NCBI RefSeq assembly: GCF_002355395.1
Contig: NZ_AP017315.1
Coordinates: forward strand, 434,001 to 498,000
Length of the DNA: 64,000 bases
Source: Microcella alkaliphila
Lineage (GTDB): Bacteria; Actinomycetota; Actinomycetes; Actinomycetales; Microbacteriaceae
Reading direction: 5' to 3'
Numbering within the stretch: position 1 is the stretch's first letter; the number at the start of each line of letters is the position of its first letter. Of this stretch, positions 26,291-34,132 are shown piece by piece. The notes beneath the pieces were generated by a model. It did not search any database and was not told where the DNA came from. It was given only the letters and a program-made list of their open reading frames with translations. The position numbers were made by a program, and so were the translations under genes.

Positions 26291-26357
26291 GGGTCGATGT
26301 GTCCTTCAAAAGTGTGATGGATGCGCGCAGGCGACGGTCGCGGCGCGCGGGATCTCA

Positions 26358-26459
26358 TCAGGAGCACATTCGACAGGCGTGCACGACCGCGGCGCGCATC
26401 ATCATGCGCGTGGTCTCCCCGGCCGAAACGGCGGTGCGGGCGAGAGCGAGGGCGGTCAT
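26358..26459 (-). CDS. Possible 33-residue leader peptide
   Basis: ATG 26459 opens a 34-codon frame that ends TTRMMMRAAVVHACRMCS, 67 bases ahead of the winged-helix gene on the same strand. The cluster of Met and Cys codons at its end resembles leader peptides used for attenuation. I see no clear terminator/antiterminator pair. Tentative; it may be chance. Confidence 0.25.
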   Translation of the reverse strand: MTALALARTAVSAGETTRMMMRAAVVHACRMCS

Positions 26460-26554
26460 GCTTCTGAGTATTTCGTTCATCCAAGCAGAGCGTCAAGTCG
26501 CCGAGCCGTGCATCCGTCTAGACGCGCAGCCGGCGAGAAGTGAGCGCGCGCCGC

Positions 26555-27190
26555 TCAGCCGGCCGTGCCGTACAGCCGGTCGCCGGCGTCGCCGAGGCCC
26601 GGCACGATGTAGCCGTGCTCGTTGAGGCGCTCGTCGAGCGCGCCGAGTACGAGCGTGACATCGCGGCCCTCGACCGCCTTCTCGACGGCGGAAACGCCCT
26701 CGGGGGCCCCCAAGATGCACACCGCGGTGACGTCGACCGCGCCCCGGTCGAACAGGTACTGGATCGCCGACAGCAGTGAACCGCCCGTCGCGAGCATCGG
26801 GTCGAGCACGAAGCACTGCCGGTTCGACAGGTCGTCGGGAAGGCGCTCGGCATACACGCTCGGCTCGAGGGTCTCCTCATTGCGCACCATGCCGAGGAAG
26901 CCGACCTCGGCGCTCGGCATGAGCGCCGTCATGCCCTCGAGCATGCCGAGGCCCGCGCGCAGGATCGGCACGATGAGCGGCCGCGGCTCGCTGATCGCAA
27001 GCCCGACGGTCTCGGCCACCGGGGTCTGAATGGTGACCTCGTGCGTGCGCACCTGGCGGGTTGCCTCGTACGCGAGCAGTGTCACGAGCTCGCTCGTCAG
27101 CGCGCGGAACGTCGGCGAGGGCGTGCGTGCGTCACGCAGGACCGTCAGCTTGTGGGTGATGAGAGGGTGGTCCGCTACGTGCACTCGCAT
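26555..27190 (-). CDS. upp: Uracil phosphoribosyltransferase
   Basis: Converts uracil and PRPP to UMP in pyrimidine salvage. The 211 residues are full length. The family start [20 protein letters not shown], the helix GLGMLEGM, and the PRPP-binding loop [16 protein letters not shown] are present, and the uracil site lies in [17 protein letters not shown] at the C-terminus. ATG 27190 is six bases behind TAGATT (leaderless). Divergent from tadA with only 24 bases between the starts. It can reuse uracil released by PsuG (15984). Confidence 0.97.
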   Translation of the reverse strand: MRVHVADHPLITHKLTVLRDARTPSPTFRALTSELVTLLAYEATRQVRTHEVTIQTPVAETVGLAISEPRPLIVPILRAGLGMLEGMTALMPSAEVGFLGMVRNEETLEPSVYAERLPDDLSNRQCFVLDPMLATGGSLLSAIQYLFDRGAVDVTAVCILGAPEGVSAVEKAVEGRDVTLVLGALDERLNEHGYIVPGLGDAGDRLYGTAG

Positions 27191-27214
27191 AGGCTCAATC
27201 TAACGGAGGTGGCC

Positions 27215-27682
27215 ATGACCGCGGTGTCCGACGCCGACCTGGCCGCGATGCGTGAGGCGCTCGCGGAGGCACGCGACGCGCTCGCGACCGGCGACGTTCC
27301 GGTGGGCGCCGTCGTCGTCGACGCTCGGGGTCAGATCATCGGCCGAGGACGCAACGAACGCGAGGCGTTGGGCGATCCGACCGCGCACGCCGAGGTGATC
27401 GCCCTCCGTGAGGCGGCGCGCGCCACGGGCGACTGGCAACTGACTGGATGCACGCTCGTCGTCACCCTCGAACCGTGCGTTCTCTGCGCGGGCGCCATCC
27501 TCGCCGCGCGGATTCCGCGGGTTGTGTTCGGCGCGTACGACGACAAGGCCGGCGCCGCGGGCGGGGTCGTCGACCTGCTCCGCGAACGCCGGCTGCCGTT
27601 TCGCGTCAACGAGGTCGTCGGCGGTGTCATGGCCGACGACGCGGCGACGCTGTTGCGCGAGTTTTTCAATACGCGGCGCTGA
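27215..27682 (+). CDS. tadA: tRNA adenosine(34) deaminase
   Basis: Deaminates A34 to inosine in tRNA-Arg(ACG), which is encoded at 11905. The 155 residues have the zinc site: His and catalytic Glu in HAEVIAL, and the Cys pair in EPCVLCAGA. The C-terminal helix of tRNA-specific members is present (DLLRERRLPFRVNEVVGG). GGAGGT lies six bases ahead of ATG 27215. The promoter must overlap the 5' part of upp, since only 24 bases separate the two starts. Confidence 0.95.
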   Translation: MTAVSDADLAAMREALAEARDALATGDVPVGAVVVDARGQIIGRGRNEREALGDPTAHAEVIALREAARATGDWQLTGCTLVVTLEPCVLCAGAILAARIPRVVFGAYDDKAGAAGGVVDLLRERRLPFRVNEVVGGVMADDAATLLREFFNTRR

Positions 27683-27709
27683 CCTCGAGGGCGTGCGCCG
27701 CGCATCCAC

Positions 27710-28069
27710 TCACCAGAAGACGGCGAGAACGATGTTGATGAGCGCGAGGCCGCCAGCCGCGTGGAAGAACGGCTTGATCGTGCGATCGTTGCCGTTCTTG
27801 CGGGCGCGCAGCCAGCCGAGCAGGGCGGCGACGAAGACGACGAGCGCGATGGCGAGCTTCACGATGATCTTCGTGTAGTCGAGGTCGCGGTCGATGCCCT
27901 CCGCGACCCCCGTCAACAGGATGCCCGTGATCAGTTGCGTAATCGCACCCCCGAACACGGCGGTGACCGCAAAGTCGCTGTTCTTGCGCATCTGCACGAG
28001 GAAGGGGCCGACGATCGCGGCCAGGCCGATGAAGTGGCCGACGACGAGGAACTGGTAGAGGAACTCCAT
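27710..28069 (-). CDS. Small integral membrane protein, unknown
   Basis: The 119 residues form about four hydrophobic segments (FLVVGHFIGLAAIVGPFLV, FGGAITQLITGILLTGV, KLAIALVVFVAALLGWL, AGGLALINIVLAVFW). Two short basic loops (RARKNGNDR) separate them. No catalytic motif is visible and I do not recognise a named family. ATG 28069 follows TAGGCT by six bases, a leaderless arrangement. It is tail to tail with tadA, 27 bases apart, and stands alone. Confidence 0.82.
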   Translation of the reverse strand: MEFLYQFLVVGHFIGLAAIVGPFLVQMRKNSDFAVTAVFGGAITQLITGILLTGVAEGIDRDLDYTKIIVKLAIALVVFVAALLGWLRARKNGNDRTIKPFFHAAGGLALINIVLAVFW

Positions 28070-28114
28070 GCCTCAAGCCTAGCGAGCGTGGTTGAGAAAG
28101 TGGGGTGCGTCGCG

Positions 28115-28486
28115 TCAGTCCGCCCCGCGGATGATGATCGTGTCGGTCGGCGGGTCGACGTCGGCGCGCGGGGCGGCGACCTCGGGCTCGAGCACGATCG
28201 TGCGCGCGTCGGGAAGGGCGGCGCGGATGCCGGCCTTCACCTCGCCGAGCACGGCGACGACGTCCGCGACGGGCGTGCGGCGGCCGAAACCGAGGGTCGC
28301 CGTGACAAGCACGTCACCCTTTTCGAGGCGGTGCACGACGACCTCGCCGACGCTCTGCACACCGGCCGTGCCGACGAGCACCTCGCGAATGGCCATGGCC
28401 TGGTCGGGGTCGACTGGCCGGGCGCTCGACCCCGTTGCCGCCGTCGTGGTCTCGGTCGTGGTCTCGCGGCCGTCGTGGTCGGTCAT
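28115..28486 (-). CDS. Small protein resembling the cation-efflux dimerisation domain
   Basis: The 123 residues begin with a Thr-rich, probably disordered stretch. A compact alpha/beta segment of about 70 residues follows (REVLVGTAGVQSVGEVVVHRLEKGDVLVTATLGF, then an amphipathic helix and ARTIVLEPEV). Its order resembles the cytoplasmic C-terminal domain of cation diffusion facilitators, but no membrane part is attached and His ligands are few. It might be a free-standing dimerisation domain. The assignment is weak; call it hypothetical if the homology fails. Divergent from proC. Confidence 0.6.
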   Translation of the reverse strand: MTDHDGRETTTETTTAATGSSARPVDPDQAMAIREVLVGTAGVQSVGEVVVHRLEKGDVLVTATLGFGRRTPVADVVAVLGEVKAGIRAALPDARTIVLEPEVAAPRADVDPPTDTIIIRGAD

Positions 28487-28529
28487 TCCGCATCCTCCCG
28501 TTCGAGTGCCCCCAACCTACACTCGTGGC

Positions 28530-29360
28530 ATGAGTGCACCTGGCAGCCTTCCCCCGATCGCGATCATCGGCACCGGTTCGATGGGCGGTGCGATCCTGGC
28601 CGGCCTGCGGGCGGGCGCGCCCGACGTTCGCGTGCGGGTGACCACCCGGTCGGAGGCTTCGGCGGCGGCCCTCCGCGCCGACGGAGTCGAGGCGCGCGCC
28701 GTCGAGCACGACAGCGACGCGAACGCATGGGCGGTCTCCGGTGCCGGAGTCGTGGTGCTCGGGGTGAAACCGGCGCAGATCGTCGCGGTGCTCGGGGAGC
28801 TCGCGCCGACGCTCGACCCGGCGGCGCTCGTGGTGAGCGTCGCGGCGGGCATCACGACCACGGCCATGGAGGCCGCGGCGCCCAACCCGGTAGTGCGGGC
28901 CATGCCGAACACGCCGTCCCTGGTGGGTCGGGGGGTGACGGGGGTCAGCGGGGGAGCCCGCTCGACGGCCGCGCACCTGGCGCTTGCCGACGACCTGTTC
29001 CGCCTCGTGGGGACGGTGGTCGAGCTGCCCGAGTCGCAGATCGACGCGCTGTCGACCATCTCGGGGTCGGGCCCGGCCTACGTGTTCCTGCTGATCGAGG
29101 AGTTCACCCGCGCTGCGCAGGCGATGGGGTTCGACGAAAACGTGGCGAGGCTCTTGGCGGAGCAGACGTTCATCGGCGCTACGGCGCTGCTGGAGGCGTC
29201 GGGGGAGGATCCCGAGGAACTGCGCCACCGCGTCACGAGCCCGAAGGGCACGACCGAGCAGGCGGTGGGCGTGCTGCAGGGCGCCGAGCTGAGCGCGCTA
29301 TTCACCCGCGCGGCCGAGGCGGCACTCGCCCGCGCCCGCGAGCTCGCCTCCGGCGGCTAG
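28530..29360 (+). CDS. proC: Pyrroline-5-carboxylate reductase
   Basis: Last step of proline synthesis: reduces pyrroline-5-carboxylate with NAD(P)H. The 276 residues show the dinucleotide motif GTGSMGGAI at the N-terminus. VKPAQI and VRAMPNTPSLVGRG line the active site. The helical dimerisation domain ends in the family signature around SGSGPAYVFLLIEEF and VTSPKGTTEQAV. ATG 28530 lies six bases behind TACACT, so the mRNA is probably leaderless. Monocistronic, convergent with the potassium-system gene. Confidence 0.97.
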   Translation: MSAPGSLPPIAIIGTGSMGGAILAGLRAGAPDVRVRVTTRSEASAAALRADGVEARAVEHDSDANAWAVSGAGVVVLGVKPAQIVAVLGELAPTLDPAALVVSVAAGITTTAMEAAAPNPVVRAMPNTPSLVGRGVTGVSGGARSTAAHLALADDLFRLVGTVVELPESQIDALSTISGSGPAYVFLLIEEFTRAAQAMGFDENVARLLAEQTFIGATALLEASGEDPEELRHRVTSPKGTTEQAVGVLQGAELSALFTRAAEAALARARELASGG

Positions 29361-29402
29361 GCCGCAGCGACTCGGGGTGGGGCGCCGAGCACCCCCATCC
29401 CC

Positions 29403-30074
29403 TCAGTCGTCGAGCGAGGCGAAACGGTCAATGTCGCGCTCGGTGCCCGAGCAGATGATGAGGTCGTGGTTTGACACCACCGTCTGCTCGGTGGCATAGG
29501 TGAACGGCTTGCCGGGGCTCTTCACGCCGACCACGGTGATGTTGTATTTCGTGCGCACCTGCGAGTCGGTCAGTGACAGCCCGCGAATCGCCTTCGGCGG
29601 GTACATCTTCACCATCACGAAGTCGTCGTCGAACTCGATGAAGTCGATCATGCGCCCCGAGACCAGGTGCGCAACTCGCTCGCCGGCCTCGCGCTCGGGG
29701 TAGATGACGTGGTTCGCCCCGATGCGGGCCAAGATCTTGCCGTGCGACTGGCTGATCGCCTTCGCCCAAATCTGCGGCACCTTCAGGTCGACCAGGTTTG
29801 CCGTGATGAGAACGCTCGACTCGATCGACGAACCGGTCGCGACGACCGCGATCGAGAAGTCTTGCGCGCCGATCTGCTGCAACGCGTCGATCGACCGCGC
29901 ATCCGCCTGCACCGTGTGGGTGATGCGATCGGCCCACTTTTGCACGAGCACGTGGTCTTCGTCGACGCCCAACACTTCGCGGCCCTGGCGCTGCAGTTGT
30001 CCGGCGGTCGCGGCGCCGAAGCGCCCCAGTCCGATGACGAGAACGGGGGCGTCGCGCCGAATGCGTTCAACCAA
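29403..30074 (-). CDS. Potassium uptake regulatory subunit (TrkA/KtrA)
   Basis: Cytoplasmic gating ring protein of a potassium channel-like transporter, 223 residues. The RCK-N Rossmann domain starts with GLGRFGAATAGQL and has an acidic nucleotide-binding end (GVDEDH). The RCK-C domain covers about 140-220. This single-unit length matches KtrA/KtrC rather than the double-length TrkA. It overlaps the upstream channel gene by eight bases and is therefore coupled to it. Confidence 0.93.
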   Translation of the reverse strand: MVERIRRDAPVLVIGLGRFGAATAGQLQRQGREVLGVDEDHVLVQKWADRITHTVQADARSIDALQQIGAQDFSIAVVATGSSIESSVLITANLVDLKVPQIWAKAISQSHGKILARIGANHVIYPEREAGERVAHLVSGRMIDFIEFDDDFVMVKMYPPKAIRGLSLTDSQVRTKYNITVVGVKSPGKPFTYATEQTVVSNHDLIICSGTERDIDRFASLDD

Positions 30075-31524
30075 CGATGGGCCTCTCTTCAGCTCGGCGG
30101 AACAGTTGGCGTCGCTGGCTCGCGGCGAGCGCAGCGGCGAGCGTCACTGTACCAACGCGGCCCGCCCACATGGTCGCGGCCAGCGTGTACTTCGCGGCGT
30201 CGGGCAGCTCGTTGCTCGTGAGCCCGGTCGACAGGCCGCACGTCGCGAACGCACTGATGACGTCAAACAAGACGTAATCGAGCGGTGCCTTCGTGATGTG
30301 CAGCACAATGATCGACGAGGTCGCCACGATCGTCGCGCCCCACAGCACGATCGACACGGAGACGCGCAGCACATCGACAGGAATCCGTCGGTCGAATGCC
30401 TCCATGTCTTTCACACCGCGTGCCTCGGCGAAGGCCGCCAAGAACAGCACGGCGAGCGTCGTCACCTTGATGCCGCCCGCGGTCGACGCCGACCCGCCGC
30501 CGACGAACATCAGCATGTTCATGCCGAGCAGGGTCGAGCCGTTCATGGCGCCGACGTCGATCGGGCTGAAGCCGCCCGAGCGGGTCATGACCGACAGGAA
30601 GAAGGCGTTGAGAGGCCGATCGACGGGGGACTGCCCGCCGATGGTGCTGCCGTTGTTCCACTCGAGCACCATGATCAGCATCGTGCCGAGCACGATCAGA
30701 ATGAGCGTCGTGAACAGCGTCAGCTTGGCGTGCACGCCAAGCCGTGCCCGAAACCGCGCGAGGCGGAACAGCGCGAAAATCACCGGGAAGCCCACGGAGC
30801 CGAGGAAGACCCCGACGGCGATCGTCAGCAGCATCCAGGGGTCGGAGACGAACGGCTCCATGCCGTCGACCAGAGGGACGAAGCCCGTGTTCGTGAAAGC
30901 GGATGCGGCCAGGTAAAAGCCCTGCCACGTCGAGTCCCAGAGCGAAAAGCCGGCCGTGAGCAGGCGGGGGAAGATGGACGCAAACAGCGCTAGCTCGATG
31001 ACGAGCGTGCTGAGGGCGACCGTGCCGAGCAGGCCGCCAATCTCTCCAATACGGATTGCCTGCGAGTCGTTGCCGGCGCCCGAGGTGACGCGCGACTGGC
31101 TCGCGTCGTTCACCGCGAGCAGCTTCGCGCGCAGCCCCAGGCGGCGCGACACGATGAGGCCCATCACGCTCGCGAGCGTCAGCACGCCGATGCCGCCCAC
31201 CTGGAAGGCGAGCAGCACGACGCCGTGCCCGAACGCCGACCAGTGGGTCGACATATCGAGGGTGACCAGCCCGGTGACGCAGATCGCTGAGACCGCCGTG
31301 AACAGCGCATCCGCGATGGGGGTGGGCTCGCCGCTCGCGCTCGAAATCGGCAGGGCGAGCAGCGCGGTGAAGATCAGAATCAGCGTGGTGAAGATGACGA
31401 TGGCGAAGCGGGCGGGCGACGACACCAGGTGGCGATCGACAAACGCTTGGATGCGCGCGGGCACCGAAGCGGGAACGCCGCGTCCCGGTGTCATCACCGG
31501 TCGCACGTGCGGACCTGCGGCCAT
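30067..31524 (-). CDS. Potassium uptake channel subunit (TrkH/KtrB)
   Basis: Membrane subunit of 485 residues made of four membrane-pore-membrane repeats. Selectivity-filter glycine regions are visible (TAVSAICVTGLVTLD, SAFTNTGFVPLVDG, SVMTRSGGFSPIDVG, SAFATCGLSTGLTS). AAGGAGG lies seven bases ahead of ATG 31524, which settles the start against an ATG at 31581. With the KtrA-like ring protein encoded next, it should take up potassium, probably with sodium. Its promoter lies beside the 37-bp duplication of the divergent arsR-like gene. Confidence 0.93.
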   Translation of the reverse strand: MAAGPHVRPVMTPGRGVPASVPARIQAFVDRHLVSSPARFAIVIFTTLILIFTALLALPISSASGEPTPIADALFTAVSAICVTGLVTLDMSTHWSAFGHGVVLLAFQVGGIGVLTLASVMGLIVSRRLGLRAKLLAVNDASQSRVTSGAGNDSQAIRIGEIGGLLGTVALSTLVIELALFASIFPRLLTAGFSLWDSTWQGFYLAASAFTNTGFVPLVDGMEPFVSDPWMLLTIAVGVFLGSVGFPVIFALFRLARFRARLGVHAKLTLFTTLILIVLGTMLIMVLEWNNGSTIGGQSPVDRPLNAFFLSVMTRSGGFSPIDVGAMNGSTLLGMNMLMFVGGGSASTAGGIKVTTLAVLFLAAFAEARGVKDMEAFDRRIPVDVLRVSVSIVLWGATIVATSSIIVLHITKAPLDYVLFDVISAFATCGLSTGLTSNELPDAAKYTLAATMWAGRVGTVTLAAALAASQRRQLFRRAEERPIVG

Positions 31525-31557
31525 GCTGTGCCTCCTTGGCCCATTCGGCCGGTCGAC

Positions 31558-31631
31558 ATGGTACTCCCGGCCCCGGCTCAACTAGCCTGGTGAGATGGTA
31601 CTCCCGGCCCCGGCTCAACTAGCCTGGTGAC
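31558..31631 (+). repeat. 37-bp tandem duplication of a leaderless promoter
   Basis: Bases 31558-31594 and 31595-31631 are identical except for the last base. Each copy ends with TAGCCT-GGTGA(G/C) followed by ATG, so both the -10 and the start context are doubled. Each copy also begins with ATG and contains a 12-codon frame closed by TGA. Confidence 0.95.
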
Positions 31632-32135
31632 ATGGCCGACATTTTCACTGTGATCGCCGACGCTACCCGCCGCGAGCTGCTCGGGCACCTGCTCGACGCA
31701 ACCCTGTCGCCGGACAACAAGGAGGGTGAGCTCGCGGTCAGCGAGCTGGTCGACCGCATGGATGCGACCCAGCCGACGGTGTCAAAGCACCTGAAGGTGC
31801 TGCGCGACATCGGCCTCGTCCAGGTGCGGGAGGAAGGCCAGCATCGCTACTACCGCCTCGACTCGACGCCGCTGGAAGACGTCGAAGACTTCCTGATTCC
31901 TTTCCTGACGGTCGACTTCGACGAGGAACACGGCGAGGGCGGCGCAGCGTTCGCGGCCTGGGCGGGCGTCGACCTGACCGGCCCGGCGAGCACAATCGGT
32001 CGGGCGGCGGCGGACGCCTCCCACCAGGCCCGCACGGTCATCCACGAGGCGCAGGAGCGCCTGCACGTCGTGGGCGACAGACTGCACGACGCACAGGAGA
32101 CGGTCGTGAAGCGCCTGCCCTGGCGCAAAGACTGA
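31632..32135 (+). CDS. ArsR-family helix-turn-helix regulator
   Basis: DNA-binding protein of 167 residues. The N-terminal ArsR-type winged helix covers about 1-85 (ADATRRELLGHLL, recognition helix QPTVSKHLKVLRDIGLV, wing EEGQHRYYRLD). A longer-than-usual C-terminal half of about 80 residues follows. It is Ala/His-rich and likely helical (ASHQARTVIHEAQERLHVVGDRLHDAQ), perhaps a coiled-coil oligomerisation part. No Cys metal site (ELCVCDL type) is present, so it is not a classical arsenic sensor. The ATG lies six bases behind TAGCCT. Divergent from the potassium genes. Confidence 0.88.
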   Translation: MADIFTVIADATRRELLGHLLDATLSPDNKEGELAVSELVDRMDATQPTVSKHLKVLRDIGLVQVREEGQHRYYRLDSTPLEDVEDFLIPFLTVDFDEEHGEGGAAFAAWAGVDLTGPASTIGRAAADASHQARTVIHEAQERLHVVGDRLHDAQETVVKRLPWRKD

Positions 32136-32258
32136 CCTCCACGGTCGGCCGAGTCACCCCCTGTTTTGGCGTCTTTACTTACGTCACACCAGCCCCTACT
32201 GTGAACACGGCGCACGGGCATGCAGGTCCGCGCCGTCGGTTAATCGACAGGACGACAG

Positions 32259-32453
32259 ATGACTCGCGATCTCTCGGAGGTTCGCTTCCTCACGGTGGCT
32301 GAGGTCGCCGAGATGATGCGCGTGTCGACCATGACCGTCTACCGCATGGTGCACGCGGGCGAGCTGCCGGCGATCCGCTTCGGGCGGTCGTTCCGAATCC
32401 CCGAGTCGGCCGTCGCCGACGCGATTCGCCCGGGCCTCAGCGACGTCGGCTGA
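32259..32453 (+). CDS. BldC-like MerR/excisionase-type DNA-binding protein
   Basis: The 64 residues are almost entirely one winged helix-turn-helix (FLTVAEVAEMMRVSTMTVYRMVHAGELPAIRFGRSFRIPESAV). It matches actinobacterial BldC and excisionase-type regulators in length and motif. In Streptomyces BldC controls the timing of development; here the target set is unknown. The mRNA leader contains ACAGGACGACAG ahead of ATG. It is followed 106 bases downstream by the bS22 gene, a frequent pairing in actinobacteria. Confidence 0.9.
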   Translation: MTRDLSEVRFLTVAEVAEMMRVSTMTVYRMVHAGELPAIRFGRSFRIPESAVADAIRPGLSDVG

Positions 32454-32559
32454 CCGTCCCGTCTGCGGCGCGCCTCCCGACTGCGATAGACTCTCCCGGT
32501 TATCGACGCGGTTCTGAACGGACCGTGAGTCCGTTCGTTCATTCGATCAAAGGATTTGT

Positions 32560-32658
32560 ATGGGTTCTGTTATCAAGAAGCGCCGCAAGCGGATGGCCAA
32601 GAAGAAGCACCGCAAGCTGCTGCGGAAGACGCGTCACCAGCGTCGCAACAAGAAGTAG
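32560..32658 (+). CDS. bS22-type mini ribosomal protein (AURKAIP1/COX24 domain)
   Basis: A 32-residue, extremely basic protein ([20 protein letters not shown]..). It matches the actinobacterial bS22 that sits in the small subunit near the decoding region and shares the mitochondrial AURKAIP1 domain. AAAGGA lies eight bases ahead of ATG 32560. Codon use is distinctly less GC-biased than neighbours because Lys AAG and Arg CGC dominate. Too small for most gene finders, but the match is clear. Confidence 0.93.
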   Translation: MGSVIKKRRKRMAKKKHRKLLRKTRHQRRNKK

Positions 32659-32677
32659 GGCCTAGCGCCCGACAGCC

Positions 32678-32704
32678 AGCGCCTCGCCGAATCGGCGGGG
32701 CGCT
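32678..32704. terminator. Terminator between bS22 and HAD-IB genes
   Basis: A 12-bp stem with one G-U pair (32678-32689 with 32693-32704) closes on a 3-base loop. It lies between the convergent stops at 32658 and 32711 and can serve both strands. Confidence 0.75.
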
Positions 32705-32710
32705 TCGGCG

Positions 32711-33502
32711 TTAGCGGGCGTGGTTAGCGACGGCGCGCGCCTCGCGGCGCACCCGTCGCCGCTGGGCGCGGATGCTCGCCGCACCCGCCGTGATGATCGG
32801 CCAGCTTCGGGCGCGCGCGTACCGCTTCAGCGCCGCATCAGGGTTCACGACGACGCGGTTGCCGGCCAGCTCGAGCAGGGGGATGTCGTTGCGCGAGTCG
32901 GAGTACGCCCAGCAGTCGTCGAGACGGGCGTGCTTGTCGACGGCGAGGTCTTTGGCCGCGAGAGCCTTCTCGGTGCCGTGCATCACGTGGCCGAGCAGCT
33001 CGCCCGTGAAGATGCCGTCGACGTCGCGGATGCGCGTGCCGATCGCGCCCGTCAGTCCGAGCCGCTCAGCGATGACGCGTGCGCACGCCTCCGGGGTCGC
33101 CGTGATCAGCCACACCTCGTGGCCCTTGTCGAGGTGGTCTTGGGCGAGGCCGACGGTTTCCGGCAGCAGCAGCTTCTCGATGCGCTTTTCGTAGGTTTCG
33201 ACCGTGAGGGATTCGAGCTCCTCGATCGTGTGGCCCTCGATCAACTCGAGCGCCCGGTCGCGCACCGCCAGCTGGTGGCGGTGGTTCTCGCCGACGGCGA
33301 TGAAGCGCATCTGCTTCCAGGTGAAGCGCAGGATGTCGCGCCACGTCACGTAGCCGCGCTTCCACGCCGCCCAGCCGAGGTGGTACACGCTCGCACCGCG
33401 CATGAGCGTGTTGTCGACGTCGAAGAAGGCGAGAATCGGGGTTGGGCTCGGGGGAGCGCTCGGAGTTTCCCCGGTCGTCGCGTCGTCGTCGATAGCGGCC
33501 AT
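32711..33502 (-). CDS. HAD-IB family phosphatase
   Basis: HAD-superfamily subfamily IB hydrolase (SerB-like/CicA-like), 263 residues. Motif I FFDVDNTLMRG begins near residue 25. The helical C1 cap follows (HLGWAAWKRGYVTWRDILRFTWKQMRF). Motif II is ITATPEA, and motifs III/IV are K...WAYSDSRNDIPLLELAG. Members act on phosphoserine, lysophosphatidic acid or other small phosphates; the substrate here is open. ATG 33502 is eight bases behind TAGACT. The C-terminal tail is Arg-rich and might touch membrane or nucleic acid. Confidence 0.9.
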   Translation of the reverse strand: MAAIDDDATTGETPSAPPSPTPILAFFDVDNTLMRGASVYHLGWAAWKRGYVTWRDILRFTWKQMRFIAVGENHRHQLAVRDRALELIEGHTIEELESLTVETYEKRIEKLLLPETVGLAQDHLDKGHEVWLITATPEACARVIAERLGLTGAIGTRIRDVDGIFTGELLGHVMHGTEKALAAKDLAVDKHARLDDCWAYSDSRNDIPLLELAGNRVVVNPDAALKRYARARSWPIITAGAASIRAQRRRVRREARAVANHAR

Positions 33503-33538
33503 CAGCGTCCAGTCTAGGCACGGGCGTAGGCTTGCCCT

Positions 33539-33793
33539 GTGTCGCGCATCGAGGTCCTCCTGCTCACGAAGCCCGGGTGTCACCTCTGCGACGACGCCCG
33601 CCCGATCGTCGAGCGGGTCGTCGCAGATGAGCCCCAGGCCGAGCTGGTTGAGCGCGACATCACCACCGACGAGGCGTTGAACGCCCGCCACTGGGACGAG
33701 ATCCCCGTGGTGATGGTCGATGGTGCCGTGCATTCCATCTGGCGCGTCGACGAGTCGCGCCTGCGCCTGGCGCTGAAGGAGAAAACAGCATGA
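33539..33793 (+). CDS. Glutaredoxin-family protein
   Basis: Thioredoxin-fold protein of 84 residues with the redox motif KPGCHLCDDA (CxxC) near the N-terminus and the cis-Pro loop IPVVMVDG. It belongs to the short glutaredoxin-like group (DUF836-like) common in actinobacteria. GTG 33539 lies six bases behind TAGGCT (leaderless). The 3' end overlaps the Dabb gene by ATGA, so the pair is co-translated. Confidence 0.92.
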   Translation: MSRIEVLLLTKPGCHLCDDARPIVERVVADEPQAELVERDITTDEALNARHWDEIPVVMVDGAVHSIWRVDESRLRLALKEKTA

Positions 33794-34086
33794 TCCGCCA
33801 CGTGGTGTTCTTCCGTCTGGGGTCGAGCGAGGCTGAGCGGGCCGCCGATATCCGGCGTTTTGCCGCGCCGCTGGAGGCGCTTGTGGGGGTGATCCCCGGG
33901 TTGCGGTCGCTGACGGTCGGCGCCGACATCGGGCTGCTTGAGGCCAACTGGCACGCCGTGTTGATCAGCGAGCACGACGACCGTGAGGCGCTCGCCGTGT
34001 ACGCCAACCACCCCGCGCACATCGAGGCCGCGACGATCGTGCGCTCGCTGATGATCGACCGGGCGACCGTCGACTACGAGGTCTGA
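33790..34086 (+). CDS. Dabb (stress-responsive A/B barrel) family protein
   Basis: The 98 residues form the dimeric alpha/beta-barrel domain Dabb. IRHVVFFRLG opens the first strand, ALVGVIPGLRSLTVGADIG follows, and NWHAVLISEHDDREALAVYANHPAHIEA is the family's central signature. Functions in the family range from polyketide cyclisation to stress response, so none is assigned here. It is coupled to the glutaredoxin-like gene. Confidence 0.9.
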   Translation: MIRHVVFFRLGSSEAERAADIRRFAAPLEALVGVIPGLRSLTVGADIGLLEANWHAVLISEHDDREALAVYANHPAHIEAATIVRSLMIDRATVDYEV

Positions 34087-34132
34087 GGGCGGGGATGCAC
34101 GGGGCGCGTCGGGTGCGTCCGCCGCGTCGCTG

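Noticed and set aside
29374..29395. GGGGTG...CACCCC as terminator between proC and the KtrA-type gene
   Set aside because: Only six pairs, imperfect, no T run; not enough to call.
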